Below, piece after piece: positions 32,301-41,800 of a stretch of 47,738 bases of DNA (position 1 is its first letter; each line of letters opens with the position of its first letter). The stretch spans positions 885 through 48,622 of the forward strand of contig CYKH01001563.1 in NCBI GenBank assembly GCA_001460835.1, written 5' to 3'. The notes below the pieces were generated by a model. The model did no database searches, was not told the origin of the DNA, and was given only the letters and a program-made list of their open reading frames with translations. The DNA comes from Bodo saltans (Eukaryota; Euglenozoa; Kinetoplastea; Eubodonida; Bodonidae). The position numbers were made by a program, and so were the translations under genes.

Positions 32301-35143
32301 ACCACCGTGATGATGAGGGTGTTGGATTCTTCGTTGGACCAAACGCTCACTCAGGAAGCGGCGATGAAAAAGACATGACAACAGACTTCGGAGCTGCCCA
32401 CGGCATCGTGCAGCCCACAGGTGGTGGTAGGACGACGCCGTCAAACAACAACATCAACAGTGCTAGTGAATTCCGAAGGATCTCTTCCGGTGCTCAAGGC
32501 AACAGGCGCCGCCAGAGCAGTGTTGCGTTTGCTCCCTCAGGTTCATCTGGCGGCGGCTCACCAGAAGAGCGCAAACGCCGTCGGAGTAGCGCAGGAACAA
32601 TGTCACCAGAGCATGACAAAGAGGAGCTACTCACCAAGCGAACCTCATCGCTGGCAGAGAGCATCAAAAACTTTTTTACGTTGGATGGGTCCGTCAAAGG
32701 TAACTTCGACAATGCGGCATCGCCAAAATCTCACGCCCGGACCGGCGTTCTGCGCCCCTTTCGTGTCAATGCCGAGGGGGAGGTCGCATTTCTGCTCGGC
32801 ATCGCTGGGAGCATTAGAGCCACATCCGACGCGTCCACGATGGCGATGGCGCAGAGCGTCATGATGAACGGCAGCACGTCGGGCAACAGCCTCAAAACGT
32901 CTTCACTGACCACCACAGCACGCGTCACTCCTGGCTTTCCTGTTGAGGGCAGTATTGGGCTGTCGACCTCCACCGACACCGGCGCTGCAACCACAGCAGC
33001 TCAACAACAACAACTGCGCATTCAGCAGGCACTCATCAAAGAAAATATCACCGCGACCGCCACTGCATCGTCGGATGCAGCAGCAACAGCATTCACAACA
33101 TCGTCGACATCACCTCCCTCGTCAAATGTCTCCCCTGGTCAGCATCACGGCAACAACAACAACCTCACCGTTGTCATTGGTGGTCTTCACTGTTCGCTCG
33201 CCGACAACTCAATGATTCAAAGCGGCGGCAGCGCGGCAAAGATCTCTCCCCCCTCGTCTTCCTCCAACAATGCTCCTCATCCCGTGTTGCCCACCCCGCG
33301 CACCAGCAACGGAGGTGGAAGCGTGACCACCGGTGGTGGTGGTGGTGGTGGTGCGCCACTTCTTCGTCGGCTTACTGTTCTGACGAGTGAAGAGGAGATG
33401 CCACCACATTCCCATAGCCACACGGTCACGCCCCTTGTAGTGTCGGGAGCGAGCACCGGGTTCTTTTTTGGAACCGGTGGCGGCCCTGCGGTTGCGGGGA
33501 CTAGCAACGCTCCCCATGGGAAACTGCAAACCCGACGTGGGACGGTGGTGGAGTCGAGTGGTGTTGGTGTTGCGCAGACACCGCGCACAGGCCTTGCCGG
33601 TGTGATCGGCCCAAATAATGCTACCGCAACCAGCGCCATCGCTCAAGCACCAACAAAGCATCAGCATCATCACGGTCAGCAACAAGGCGCCCTTTCAGCA
33701 CACCGTCAACAAAAAGCCGCTGCCGTTGGCGTGTTCCCAACGATTTACACGTCAACGCACGGAGATGACAACGACCATAGCAGTCCAGTCGGTACGGGTG
33801 AAGTACCGTTCATAAAGATATCAGGACAGCGAAGCCAAAGCCAACAGCCACAAGACCAACAACCACCTCAGGTTGTCGTGACTGCAACGAGCAACAGTTC
33901 CGATGAAGTATTCCGTGAGGCGGATCGTCAACGCCGTCAACGAAAAAAGAATCAGTCAGGAGATGACGTTGGAAGCACAACGGGCGACGATGACGATGTC
34001 GTAAAGAGCCCGTTGTTGCTTGGTGCAGAGGGCCAACAAGGAGGGCACGAAGCAACAGAAGGCGACGATGAATCAGATGACTGGAAGGAGGTTCGTGCGG
34101 ACGCAGCAGTGACAGAGAGCCGCGACAAAGCGATGAGGAGGCGACGAGCGAAGAAATCAGAAAAAGGAACATCTCATCACGCATTTGACGACGATGACGA
34201 GAGTCACGAGACAAGTTCGATTAGCACAGCAGGAGGCATCGCCAAGAAGCCCATCATCGCCTGGCATGCACACGGAGGAGGATCAGCAGGGGATGCAACG
34301 TCTCCGCGTGCAGCCGATGCGACCACCACCACCAACACGCATGCATCACGCCTGCACTCTCTGCCACACGGAGTAGCCGCAGGTCGAGTAGCAACAATTG
34401 TCGCTAACGGTGGTCGATCACCAAATTCCCAGGAGGGAACTGCGCAACAACCACCGCTGATGATTCCCCCTGTTGGAGGCAATGGCGGGGGAGTGATGCA
34501 TCAACTATTCCTAGGAGGTGGTGCTGCTGCTGGTACCCCGCATCACTACCATCACACCCTGGCGCAGCAGCATCATGTAGGAGGAGGAGGAGTGGTCCCC
34601 TTCCTCGACGATCCGTGTAACATTCACATGACAAACGAGGAGTGGCAATTACTCGTCAGTGAAGTCACTGCGCTGTTAAAGCTTGTGGACCAAGCGTCGG
34701 ACAGACTCACGTCGTTGACGTCGCCTCACTCCCCGCCAAATAGCAGCAGTACGATCACGTCAGCGACCGGTGGTGGTGGTGGCGGGGACGGTTTAGTGCA
34801 GGAGAACAGTCATTCACTCTACAGCCCCGCAGCCACCAACACACCGCATCACTCCCCGCACACTGGGCCTTACAAGCCACCCACAAGGACGACGATCCTG
34901 CCCATAGTGACAAGTATGAGCGGGGGTGATGGAGATCTTGTGTTAGCATTCCACTCCCCACCAACACCCACAAGGGGGGAACATGACGAGTCGGTCTCTT
35001 ACAAAAAATCGAAGCGAGAGGACTCAGACAACTTGTCTGCGACAGCAAAACCGCTTGAAGCCCCTGTGCCACAGCAAGCTATCCAGCCAAGAGATGAAGA
35101 CATCGTGAGAGCCATGTCTAGCGGTAGCGATGACGATTCGTAA
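29393..35143 (+). CDS. Giant EF-hand / voltage-gated-like K+ channel / cyclic-nucleotide-binding-domain protein
   Basis: 1916 residues from the ATG at 29393 (about 2135 if the upstream segment belongs). A disordered Ser/Asn/Gly/Gln-rich N-terminus of about 325 residues precedes two EF-hand loops (DRYDTKGTGSIE at about 349 and DSNQNGLMEFEE at about 388). A six-segment channel core follows (about 490-720): S1 WEITILVTYMYIFAS, an S4 poor in charge (RLARFPRLY) and a pore with filter VGYGG at 678-682, where K+ channels usually have GYGD. A C-linker and a CNBD fold (about 785-915, VSGEDAMDIIFISYGF, GHSFGEALMFAP) come next. The last 1000 residues are disordered, with RRxS-type sites (RRRQSS). It resembles CNG/EAG-type channels. 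Ion choice and ligand are unknown. Confidence 0.85.
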   Translation: MTMVLPNLDGGGSGDVGRSASGSNWQQQQNNNNGAPMVTMMPSIVSAANLLVRQSSAGRMGSGTNNSNLGASMMGGAGGSASGAASAAARMRTNKLRAKVSTGNLLKLRAGNETSNSNNSNIVASTPSPYVDTPLVGGSKFGNAAAMAMTMLGQSTMLTTSIALASSTPKEGVLDMPPPSWSAAAANNNTSNMTLASPTLAHNNNNNNNNTSNSNNNNNNGNPATTLGRISSNLSSFSAHLGSNHGAHQAGGAGNTMPPVRISSSGHLQGGGGGHAAAGAGPLNDDDTFTGDNASISVSFQASHGGLHGGGGAAAAAPRQAFVQHTASGQRILQNLSYEERLRMQAVFDRYDTKGTGSIENSTLVKLLSEIGHPMPASQALELLRQVDSNQNGLMEFEELLQLVIIFKSVAQFRMDTTTPSGSSDHHWSGSGASGKQFDGGAGGGTSDERDDFADIPGGAKATSTQYHISKAMNKFKAILPDSALWKWTWEITILVTYMYIFASVTSMHMRDDTVDIWNQADYFYWSDIGITAILLGEMIMSCFVSFQGRNGAWVEDFSVITMNYLGTWFIPDMISLLPLRCFVPDRAHELTTLMIVLAHFRLARFPRLYFTSFLNSNQVGMTREYIGFYFVFAPLAKQLAALLCAIHLYAVIWMRILDDTQNYATGIYITMYYFSAVGYGGFETTTASSEWWSNICCLSALFINAAVVGNVVSIMNQADVEGSRQNRLVETQAVLQFFDVPTALQEEILQFQNYVLQKDIQTAHRGLMDSLPAEIRANLQLQLQLHVLYGVPLFRTAHQTVKIALVQQFASVICCPEEYLVVSGEDAMDIIFISYGFIDLVDCNGVYVTTLRNGHSFGEALMFAPREAPVIHEMSAKSLGYSELLVLGIEGLWAVSDMFPAFARDIAEYGRDMQLGVDAPVVAPDCVPVTASAAFEPTAGGRGDARRGSKIELRGGEDDDDDIEMMHQHHRDDEGVGFFVGPNAHSGSGDEKDMTTDFGAAHGIVQPTGGGRTTPSNNNINSASEFRRISSGAQGNRRRQSSVAFAPSGSSGGGSPEERKRRRSSAGTMSPEHDKEELLTKRTSSLAESIKNFFTLDGSVKGNFDNAASPKSHARTGVLRPFRVNAEGEVAFLLGIAGSIRATSDASTMAMAQSVMMNGSTSGNSLKTSSLTTTARVTPGFPVEGSIGLSTSTDTGAATTAAQQQQLRIQQALIKENITATATASSDAAATAFTTSSTSPPSSNVSPGQHHGNNNNLTVVIGGLHCSLADNSMIQSGGSAAKISPPSSSSNNAPHPVLPTPRTSNGGGSVTTGGGGGGGAPLLRRLTVLTSEEEMPPHSHSHTVTPLVVSGASTGFFFGTGGGPAVAGTSNAPHGKLQTRRGTVVESSGVGVAQTPRTGLAGVIGPNNATATSAIAQAPTKHQHHHGQQQGALSAHRQQKAAAVGVFPTIYTSTHGDDNDHSSPVGTGEVPFIKISGQRSQSQQPQDQQPPQVVVTATSNSSDEVFREADRQRRQRKKNQSGDDVGSTTGDDDDVVKSPLLLGAEGQQGGHEATEGDDESDDWKEVRADAAVTESRDKAMRRRRAKKSEKGTSHHAFDDDDESHETSSISTAGGIAKKPIIAWHAHGGGSAGDATSPRAADATTTTNTHASRLHSLPHGVAAGRVATIVANGGRSPNSQEGTAQQPPLMIPPVGGNGGGVMHQLFLGGGAAAGTPHHYHHTLAQQHHVGGGGVVPFLDDPCNIHMTNEEWQLLVSEVTALLKLVDQASDRLTSLTSPHSPPNSSSTITSATGGGGGGDGLVQENSHSLYSPAATNTPHHSPHTGPYKPPTRTTILPIVTSMSGGDGDLVLAFHSPPTPTRGEHDESVSYKKSKREDSDNLSATAKPLEAPVPQQAIQPRDEDIVRAMSSGSDDDS

Positions 35144-36257
35144 GAAACAACAAAATGAAAGAAAAAGTAGCACCGCGGCGAAGTTTCTACGAAAAAAGAA
35201 GAAATTATAGCACTTTACTCCTCCTGCAATCCCCCAAGCTAAAAGTAGCATAGGCGAACACCGACAAGGTGGTAACAGAGTTAAATAGTTGCAGTCTGTG
35301 CCTTTCTCTTAAAAGTAGTGAAATCACAAAGAGCAATGTTTTGAGGGGCGTGCGTGCGTGTTGATTAGAGAGATATTTTGTGTTGTCTAGGGGGGCACCA
35401 CAGATGGGGGGCACCACGCACTTGAAAACTTGAAAAAAGTAAAGTGCAAGAGTGTTAAAAAAAACGCACAAAAAAGAGGGGTAAGTCAATGTAAAAAGAA
35501 CAGAAAGGGGAGCGACAGAAGAACGTAAAAAAAGCAAGACATGACGACCACTAATAAAAGGTGGGTACTTGCGCACGTTGTTCTCGTTTCTAACTTGGAT
35601 GGGTTGTATCATTCTCGTATACAAAGCGGAGGGGGAGACTTTGAAGTCCAAGGAATGCTTTTTTTTTTTCTTTCGCCTGCGCTTTTTTTTCTTTCGCCTG
35701 CGCTTTTTTTTTTTGTTTCGATTTCCTTTCCAATTTCTTATCATTTCAATCAAAACTCGCTGATGTGTAACATTCAGCAATGACATCCCCCTGAACGAAC
35801 AGAAATGCCTGGGGGCTCCGAAGAACCTCTCACCGTCCATTTCTGGACATCACGATAGGTTTCGTTACCATCTCCGCCTTTCACTCTCACTCTCACTCTC
35901 AGAGAGAGAATAAGCAAGTTTCGTCACTCGCCCCTGCGCGCACACATAGTTTAAGGAGCGGCGGTTCAGAGGGTGTAAGGTAGCGGTGTGTGCGTGTGTG
36001 TGTGTGTGGCAAATGTGTTGTGAAAAGGGGGGTGGTTAAGGTGGGTTACGGGATTATAGAGGAAAGTGTACGCGTTCTTCTTTTAGCAAGAGCTGTTTCT
36101 CCGCGAGAAATATTGCGATCCTTGTGGGGGTACAACATATCCAAGGTTTGTTTCTGTCCTCTTTTTTTTTTGGCGTCGAAGGTCTGACAGAAAGGTCCGA
36201 TCGAAAGAGAATAAAAAATAAAAAGAGATGTCAAATCGAGGCCAAATTCCGTGCGTC
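35144..36257 (+). promoter_or_regulatory. Longest gene-free stretch inside the plus-strand cluster (about 1.1 kb)
   Basis: No convincing gene. Seen here are a direct repeat GGGGGGCACCAC (35390-35401 and 35406-35417), a duplicated CTTTCGCCTGCGC unit between T runs (about 35670-35715), a (CACTCT)n stretch near 35882-35900 followed by AGAGAG, and a (GT)n tract at about 35985-36008. The T/C-rich duplicated unit could serve as a splice acceptor tract. No tRNA-like or snRNA-like structure was recognised by eye. Confidence 0.35.
35669..35715. repeat. Duplicated CTTTCGCCTGCGC unit between T runs
   Basis: CTTTCGCCTGCGC followed by a run of T occurs twice in tandem, at about 35669 and 35690. It adds a long polypyrimidine tract to the spacer. 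Confidence 0.7.
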
Positions 36258-36634
36258 ATGATAAGCGCTCCGGTGCTGACGTTGTCACTACAGACGGGGA
36301 TGAACGTGTCCGTTCTCACAGCGCTGAACAAACGCGTCTAACCGCTGCGGGAAACCCTCCTGTGGCTGCCACCACCTGGTGGTGGTGGCCGCAACCGCAG
36401 CACAACTCATTCCAGCAACGCCTCCTCCCATAATTATCAACAACAGCAACAAGTACAACAGCAACAAGTACAACAGCAGAGGACACCGACGGTGGTGGTG
36501 GTGGTGGCCGCAACCGCAGCACAACTCATTCCAGCAACGCCTCCTCCCATAATTATCAACAGCAACAACAACAACAGCAACTACAACAACAGCAACAAGT
36601 ACAACAATCGAGGCATGCACAACAATCGAGCAAC
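36258..36634 (+). pseudogene. Broken 5' region of the RING-finger gene
   Basis: Peptide pieces matching the Gln-rich start of the downstream gene are spread over two frames. In frame with 36258 the first duplicated block codes GGGGRNRSTTHSSNASSHNY then poly-Gln. The second block codes the same peptide in the frame of the gene that begins at 36635. A TAA at 36339-36341 also interrupts the first frame. The native start of the RING gene is therefore uncertain. Confidence 0.45.
36377..36561. repeat. 119-bp-period direct duplication in coding sequence
   Basis: Positions 36377-36442 and 36496-36561 are identical over 66 bases (including GGCCGCAACCGCAGCACAAC). The period of 119 is not a multiple of three, so the two copies are read in different frames. 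CAA/CAG-rich sequence lies between them. Confidence 0.9.
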
Positions 36635-37909
36635 ATGATGACGCGAAGCATTGGTGGTGGCGGTGGTGACGGTCCTTCTCCCTTGATGAACGATGCACAG
36701 CACCAGCAACAACAACACCGTTCGCGTCGAGTTGGTAACGACCAGAACAACAACCACAACAACAACAACAACAACCGCCTTGCCCCTGCAGCAGTACCTG
36801 ATTGGCTGAACGCGAATCGACGTCAAGCTGAAGGAGCCGACAATCGGCAGCACCAGCAACAGTTGCATGGTTTCAGAAACCCTTTTGCGTCGCATCAGCA
36901 TCAGCATCGAGAGGATCACGAGAGTAGACATCCACACCAACAGCATCATCAACCTTCAATGGGCCGCTATGCCACCGCAATGGCACATGGAGGGGGCAAC
37001 AACGCTCAGCTTCTGCAGCCTCCGCGGCCTCAACAACAACAACAAGATGCTGTGTTGGGTTTGATGGGAACTCTGGGGCGGGTAACAGCGCGCGACGATA
37101 GTCATCAAACAACAGGAAGTGGTCTCCAGGCGGGATTCTTCGCTCCTTCAAGTGCTGCTCATCATCACCACCACCACTATCTTCATCTTTCGGGCTACCA
37201 GCATCATAATCGTGGTGTCCCTCCTCGTGCCCACCGCTACGATCCCTATCATCAACTTGATGACGATGGTGAAGAAGAAGATACCCATCACGTAAGGTTC
37301 CCTGATAGTGACGACGATGATATGCACCACTACCCAAGAAGAAACTACAACACGAGGCAGCAGTTTCATCATCACCATCACCACGCAGCAGTGCTACACC
37401 AGTTGTTTGCAGGTGGTGGTGGTGGTCACCCACGCGGCGGGGGTCGCCTTCATCAGCACCGCCAGCGACTGGTGGACCCTGATGCTATGACATACGATGA
37501 GTTGTCTACTCTATGCGACACTATTGGCAACGTGGATGTGCCTACCAAAGGTTGGGAGCACTGGGTGCTGTCCACTGAGGAGTTGTATCAAGTCAGTGAA
37601 GCCATGCGGAGCAAACAACCGAAAACAACAACAACAACATCCTCCTCGTCGGTGAAGAAGGAAGAAAGTGTGAACGAGGCCGAGGTAGAAGAGGAGGATT
37701 ATGCGGTCCAGTGCTGCATCTGCTTGGAGTCGTGGGCTGCTGACCGGCCACTACCAACACCTCCAACCCCACTAGCTGGTGTGAATGACGACGAAGGTGA
37801 TGATGAGGTAGAATATTTAGGTCGCCGCTCGGCCAGTGCTATGAAAACATGTCGACTGACGAGAGGCCGCGGCAGCGGAGGAATCAAGCGTGCGCTGCTC
37901 AGTATCTAA
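36635..37909 (+). CDS. Gln/His-rich protein with first half of a RING finger (frame broken)
   Basis: 424 residues in the open frame from 36635. Most is low-complexity: Gln, Asn and His runs with acidic patches. An ordered segment at about residues 280-330 (MTYDELSTLCDTIGNVD, GWEHWVLSTEELYQVSEAM) resembles the conserved helix that precedes many plant- and protist-type RING-H2 domains. The RING starts with QCCICLESW (first CxxC), then an acidic insert, then KTCRL, after which the frame runs to a stop without the remaining zinc ligands. The second half of the RING is found in another frame (next entry). The intact protein would be an E3 ubiquitin ligase. Confidence 0.6.
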   Translation: MMTRSIGGGGGDGPSPLMNDAQHQQQQHRSRRVGNDQNNNHNNNNNNRLAPAAVPDWLNANRRQAEGADNRQHQQQLHGFRNPFASHQHQHREDHESRHPHQQHHQPSMGRYATAMAHGGGNNAQLLQPPRPQQQQQDAVLGLMGTLGRVTARDDSHQTTGSGLQAGFFAPSSAAHHHHHHYLHLSGYQHHNRGVPPRAHRYDPYHQLDDDGEEEDTHHVRFPDSDDDDMHHYPRRNYNTRQQFHHHHHHAAVLHQLFAGGGGGHPRGGGRLHQHRQRLVDPDAMTYDELSTLCDTIGNVDVPTKGWEHWVLSTEELYQVSEAMRSKQPKTTTTTSSSSVKKEESVNEAEVEEEDYAVQCCICLESWAADRPLPTPPTPLAGVNDDEGDDEVEYLGRRSASAMKTCRLTRGRGSGGIKRALLSI

Positions 37910-38517
37910 ATACGAAGCACGTGTGCCCTGTGTGCCGACAGGATCTCAATGAGTTCTCATCGCAGCAGCGTCGTGCCTTTGAAAAGGTTGCAGGAGGAGG
38001 TGCAACATCAGCAGCAGAAGCTCACAACGCACACAATGGTAATGGTGGTCCACGGCAGCCAGCCGTCGTGACCACCGCTGAGTCGCGTCAGGGATCACAG
38101 CAGCTTCGCCGCACGGGACCACCGCCGCCGGCTGTGACTGTTGCTATTGCTTCGACTAATGCAACTACCTCTGTCACTGCAACACCCACCACCACCGCAG
38201 CAGCAATGTCACAGTCTCAGCTCGCCGCCAATGCTGCAGCAGCTCGTCACGAGCGATATATCCAGCAGCAACGAGAAGATAGTGTTGGGCAAGCAGCAAC
38301 TCCTCTGGCGCCATCTGCCGCAGCAGCAGCAGTCCCAGCAGCAGCAACAGGGCCTTCGCCGACTGCTGTTGCAACAACATCATCATCACTCCCTTCGCCA
38401 AACGGGGGTGTGGAGGGAAAGAATGCAAACGAAGAAGACGAAGACGACAGTCATCTGTGGACTATCGGTCGGAAGAAGAATGCGGGTGGACAGCGACGCA
38501 GAAATCGCAAGTCATAG
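37849..38517 (+). CDS. Second half of RING finger plus disordered C-terminus (shifted frame)
   Basis: 222 residues in a frame shifted from the upstream part. The start codons are inside the RING and not native. ACAAQYLNTKHVCPVCRQDL carries the last zinc ligands (C, then CPVC) and the usual hydrophobic helix. An Ala/Gln/Ser-rich tail follows, ending in a Trp-containing basic motif (HLWTIGRKKNAGGQRRRNR). The middle ligands (CxH and the next H/C) cannot be found in either frame between about 37840 and 37890. Either a larger error than one base is present, or the RING has decayed. Confidence 0.6.
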   Translation: MSTDERPRQRRNQACAAQYLNTKHVCPVCRQDLNEFSSQQRRAFEKVAGGGATSAAEAHNAHNGNGGPRQPAVVTTAESRQGSQQLRRTGPPPPAVTVAIASTNATTSVTATPTTTAAAMSQSQLAANAAAARHERYIQQQREDSVGQAATPLAPSAAAAAVPAAATGPSPTAVATTSSSLPSPNGGVEGKNANEEDEDDSHLWTIGRKKNAGGQRRRNRKS

Positions 38518-38895
38518 TCACGCAGGAAAGAAGAACCAGGGGGCAAAAGGATCACAGCAGCTGTGTTGGGACACAACCCTATTCAAACGCGTTTTCCACT
38601 ATTTCTTCTCGAAGAAGTATTTTTCGTTTTCTTTGCGTTCAACCAACACATTTTTTGCGATCGCATATGTTGACACGCAACGATCTCTCCCCAACTCAAA
38701 TCTCACTTAGAAAAAGAGAGAACGAGATTGAGAGATAATGTTGCCTCAATAGTCTTGGAAGTAGAATTGAAATTGCGATAATGTTGCTCGTTATCTATTT
38801 TTTTTTTTACAATGGCGACAGAGAAAACAGGCCCAAACGCCATCACACATAGCACATATTTTTCTTTTTTTCATTCTTAAACGTTAAACAACACA
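38518..38895 (+). promoter_or_regulatory. Spacer with acceptor tract for LeuRS
   Basis: A T run at about 38797-38808 is followed by AG near 38820. A second T run (about 38860-38872) ends close to the ATG at 38896. No gene is seen. Confidence 0.4.
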
Positions 38896-41800
38896 ATGTC
38901 AACTGCTCGCCGTGATGTCTTGACCGACATCGAGACGCGCATGCAACAAAAATGGGACGCCGAGAAGACCCACGAATCTGACGCCCCCGCACAAGGCACG
39001 ACTGCCGCTGAGCAACCGAAGTACTTCATCACGTTTCCGTACCCGTACATGAACGGCAAGCTGCACTTGGGCCACTGCTTCTCTCTGACGAAGTCTGAGT
39101 TCGCTGCACGATTCTACCGCATGAAGGGGCGCAAGGTGCTGTGGCCGTTTGGTCTGCACGTCACCGGCACCCCCATTGCCGCGTGCGCTCAAAAGATTCA
39201 AACGGAGATGGCGAAGTTCGGTAACCCCCCGCAGTTCCCCGAGGAGTACTTCGCGGAGCGGACCAACGCTGCGGAAGAGAAGGCCAAGGAGGCCGCTGCT
39301 GCTGGACAGCACAAGAGCAAGCGTGGCAAGACGGGTCCCCCGAAGCCCCAATGGCACATCATGAAGGACATGGGCCTGAGCGATGCCGAGATCCCTAGCT
39401 TCGCCAACAGCCGCCACTGGCTGGACCACTTCCCAGCGTTGGCCGTGACGGATTTGAAGAAGTTGGGCTGCCACATTGACTGGCGCCGCAGCTTTATCAC
39501 CACCGAGGTGAATCCATTCTACGACTCGTTTGTTCAGTGGCAGTTCCGCAAGCTGCGCGAAGCCGGGTACCTGAACTTCGGTAAGCGGTACTCCGTGTAC
39601 AGCCCGTTGGACGGCCAGCCTTGCGCGGATCACGATCGCGCATCAGGTGAGGGCGTCCTGCCCCAGGAGTACACGATTGTGAAGCTGAAGGTTCAGAACC
39701 CATCCAGCATCGAGGCGTTTGCTCCATTCTTGGACATCATTGGCCAGCGCGAGGTCATTCTGCCCGGCGCTACTCTGCGTCCAGAGACTGTTGTGGGACA
39801 GACCAACTGCTGGATCTCCCCTAACTTCGCGTACAAGGCGTACGCCGTGAAGAACGCTGCTGGTCAGGAGGAGGTGTTCCTGATGACGCAGAAGGCAGCA
39901 CGCAACATGCTGTACCAGAACTTCACCGTCAACGGCACGATCGCCACCAGTGACGTGGAGGCTCTGTTTGAGATCGACGGCGCGAAGCTGATTGGTCTGC
40001 CCCTGACTGCTCCCATGAGCCGCTTCCCCACCATCTACACTCTGCCCATGGCCACCATCTCCGAGAGCAAGGGCACTGGTGTCGTCATGTCCGTCCCCGC
40101 CGATAGCCCCGACGATTACATCAATTTCACTCAGCTGATCAAGAAGCCCGAGTACCGTGCCAAGCTGGGCATCAAGGACGAGTGGGTTGTCCCTTTTGAG
40201 ATTATCCCAATCATTGAGGTCCCCGGCGAGCTGGGCCGCGAGTCCGCCCGCATTGTGTGCGAGAGGTTGAAGATCAACGGACCCAAGGATGCCGACTTGC
40301 TGGAGGAGGCAAAGAAGATTGTGTACCAGGCAGGCTTCTACCAGGGCGTTATGATCGAGGGCCCCTACACCGGAGAGAAGGTGTCGATTGCCAAGGTGAA
40401 GATGACCAAGGAGCTGATGGACCAGGACCTGGCCATCCGCTACTTCGAGCCCACGAAGCAGGTCATGAGCCGCAGCGGTGACGAGTGCGTCGTCGCCTTG
40501 TGCGATCAATGGTTCATCGAGTACGGAAAGAAGGAGTGGAAGGAGGCAGTCGTGGACCACGTCAAGGGCATGAACTTGTACTTCCCTGGTATTCGTAACG
40601 GGTTCGAGGAAACCCTGGACTGGTTGGCGGACTGGCCTTGCAGCCGTACCTTCGGTTTGGGCACCAAGGTGCCGTGCGATAGCAGCCAGTCGATGATTAT
40701 TGACAGCTTGAGCGATTCCACCATCTACATGGCGTACTACACCGTCGCCCAGTTCTTCCATATTGCCGAGGATGGTTCCTTGTGCTTAGACGGCAGCAAG
40801 CCCAACCGCTACGGTATCGTCCCTAGCATGATCACCGACGCTGTCTGGGATTTCGCACTGAAGGGTGTCGGTTCTGCTGAGTCCGTGCATGCTGCCACTG
40901 GCCTGCCCGTTGATATCGCCAACGCGATGCGCAACGAGTTCAGCTACTGGTACCCTGTCGACCTGCGCGTGTCCGCTAAGGACTTGATCCAAAACCACTT
41001 GACGATGTTCTTGTACAACCACGCCGCCATCTGGCCCGAAGATCGCAGCAAGTGGCCTCAGTCCATCTACTGCAACGGTCACATTCAAGTGGATAACGAA
41101 AAGATGTCCAAGTCCAAGGGCAACTTTATCTCCTTGAGCGAAGCTGTGGCAACCTACGGTGCCGACGCAACCCGCATGGCCTGCGCAGATGCCGGTGATA
41201 GCTTAGACGACGCCAACTTCGTACGCGAGAGCGCGGCTGGGTTTATCATGAAGCTGACCACCCTGATCGAGACCGCCAAGGACTCTTTCGCCAAGAAGGA
41301 TGTTCTGCGTGCCGGCGAGTTCAACACGTTCGACAAGATCTTCGAAAACAGCCTGAACGCCGTTATTATCACCACCGAGAACTACTTCAAGGGCATGGCC
41401 TACCGCATGGCGCTGAACACCACCTTCTACGAGCTGGCCAATGAGTTCAGCACATACAAGCAGAGCTGCGACGATGCCCAGATGCATGCCGACTTAGTCC
41501 GCCGTTACTACGAGGTGACCACCCTGATGCTGATGCCATTGGCCCCTCACTTCGCCGAATACATGTGGGGCGAGGTCTTGGGTAACTCGGGTTCCGTGAT
41601 GAACCAAAGCTTCCCCTCCCCTAGCGCCCCTGTGAACTTCCAGATGCAAGTCGCCTCTCGCGTGTTCAACGATGTCGTGAAGGAAATCCGTGCCCAGGTC
41701 ACCAAGAACGCCAAGAAGCGTGGCCCTATCGATGAGCTGTACGTCTACGTCGCCCAGGATTACAACGCATGGCAGAAGAAGGCCTTGGCCACGCTGACGA

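Noticed and set aside
35205-35840. Minus-strand 211-codon ORF in the 1.1-kb spacer
   Set aside because: Dominated by a poly-Lys/Arg stretch that is the complement of T/C tracts; no family resemblance.
39643-40761. Long minus-strand open frame opposite LeuRS
   Set aside because: The same codon-bias shadow; LeuRS is unambiguous on the plus strand.
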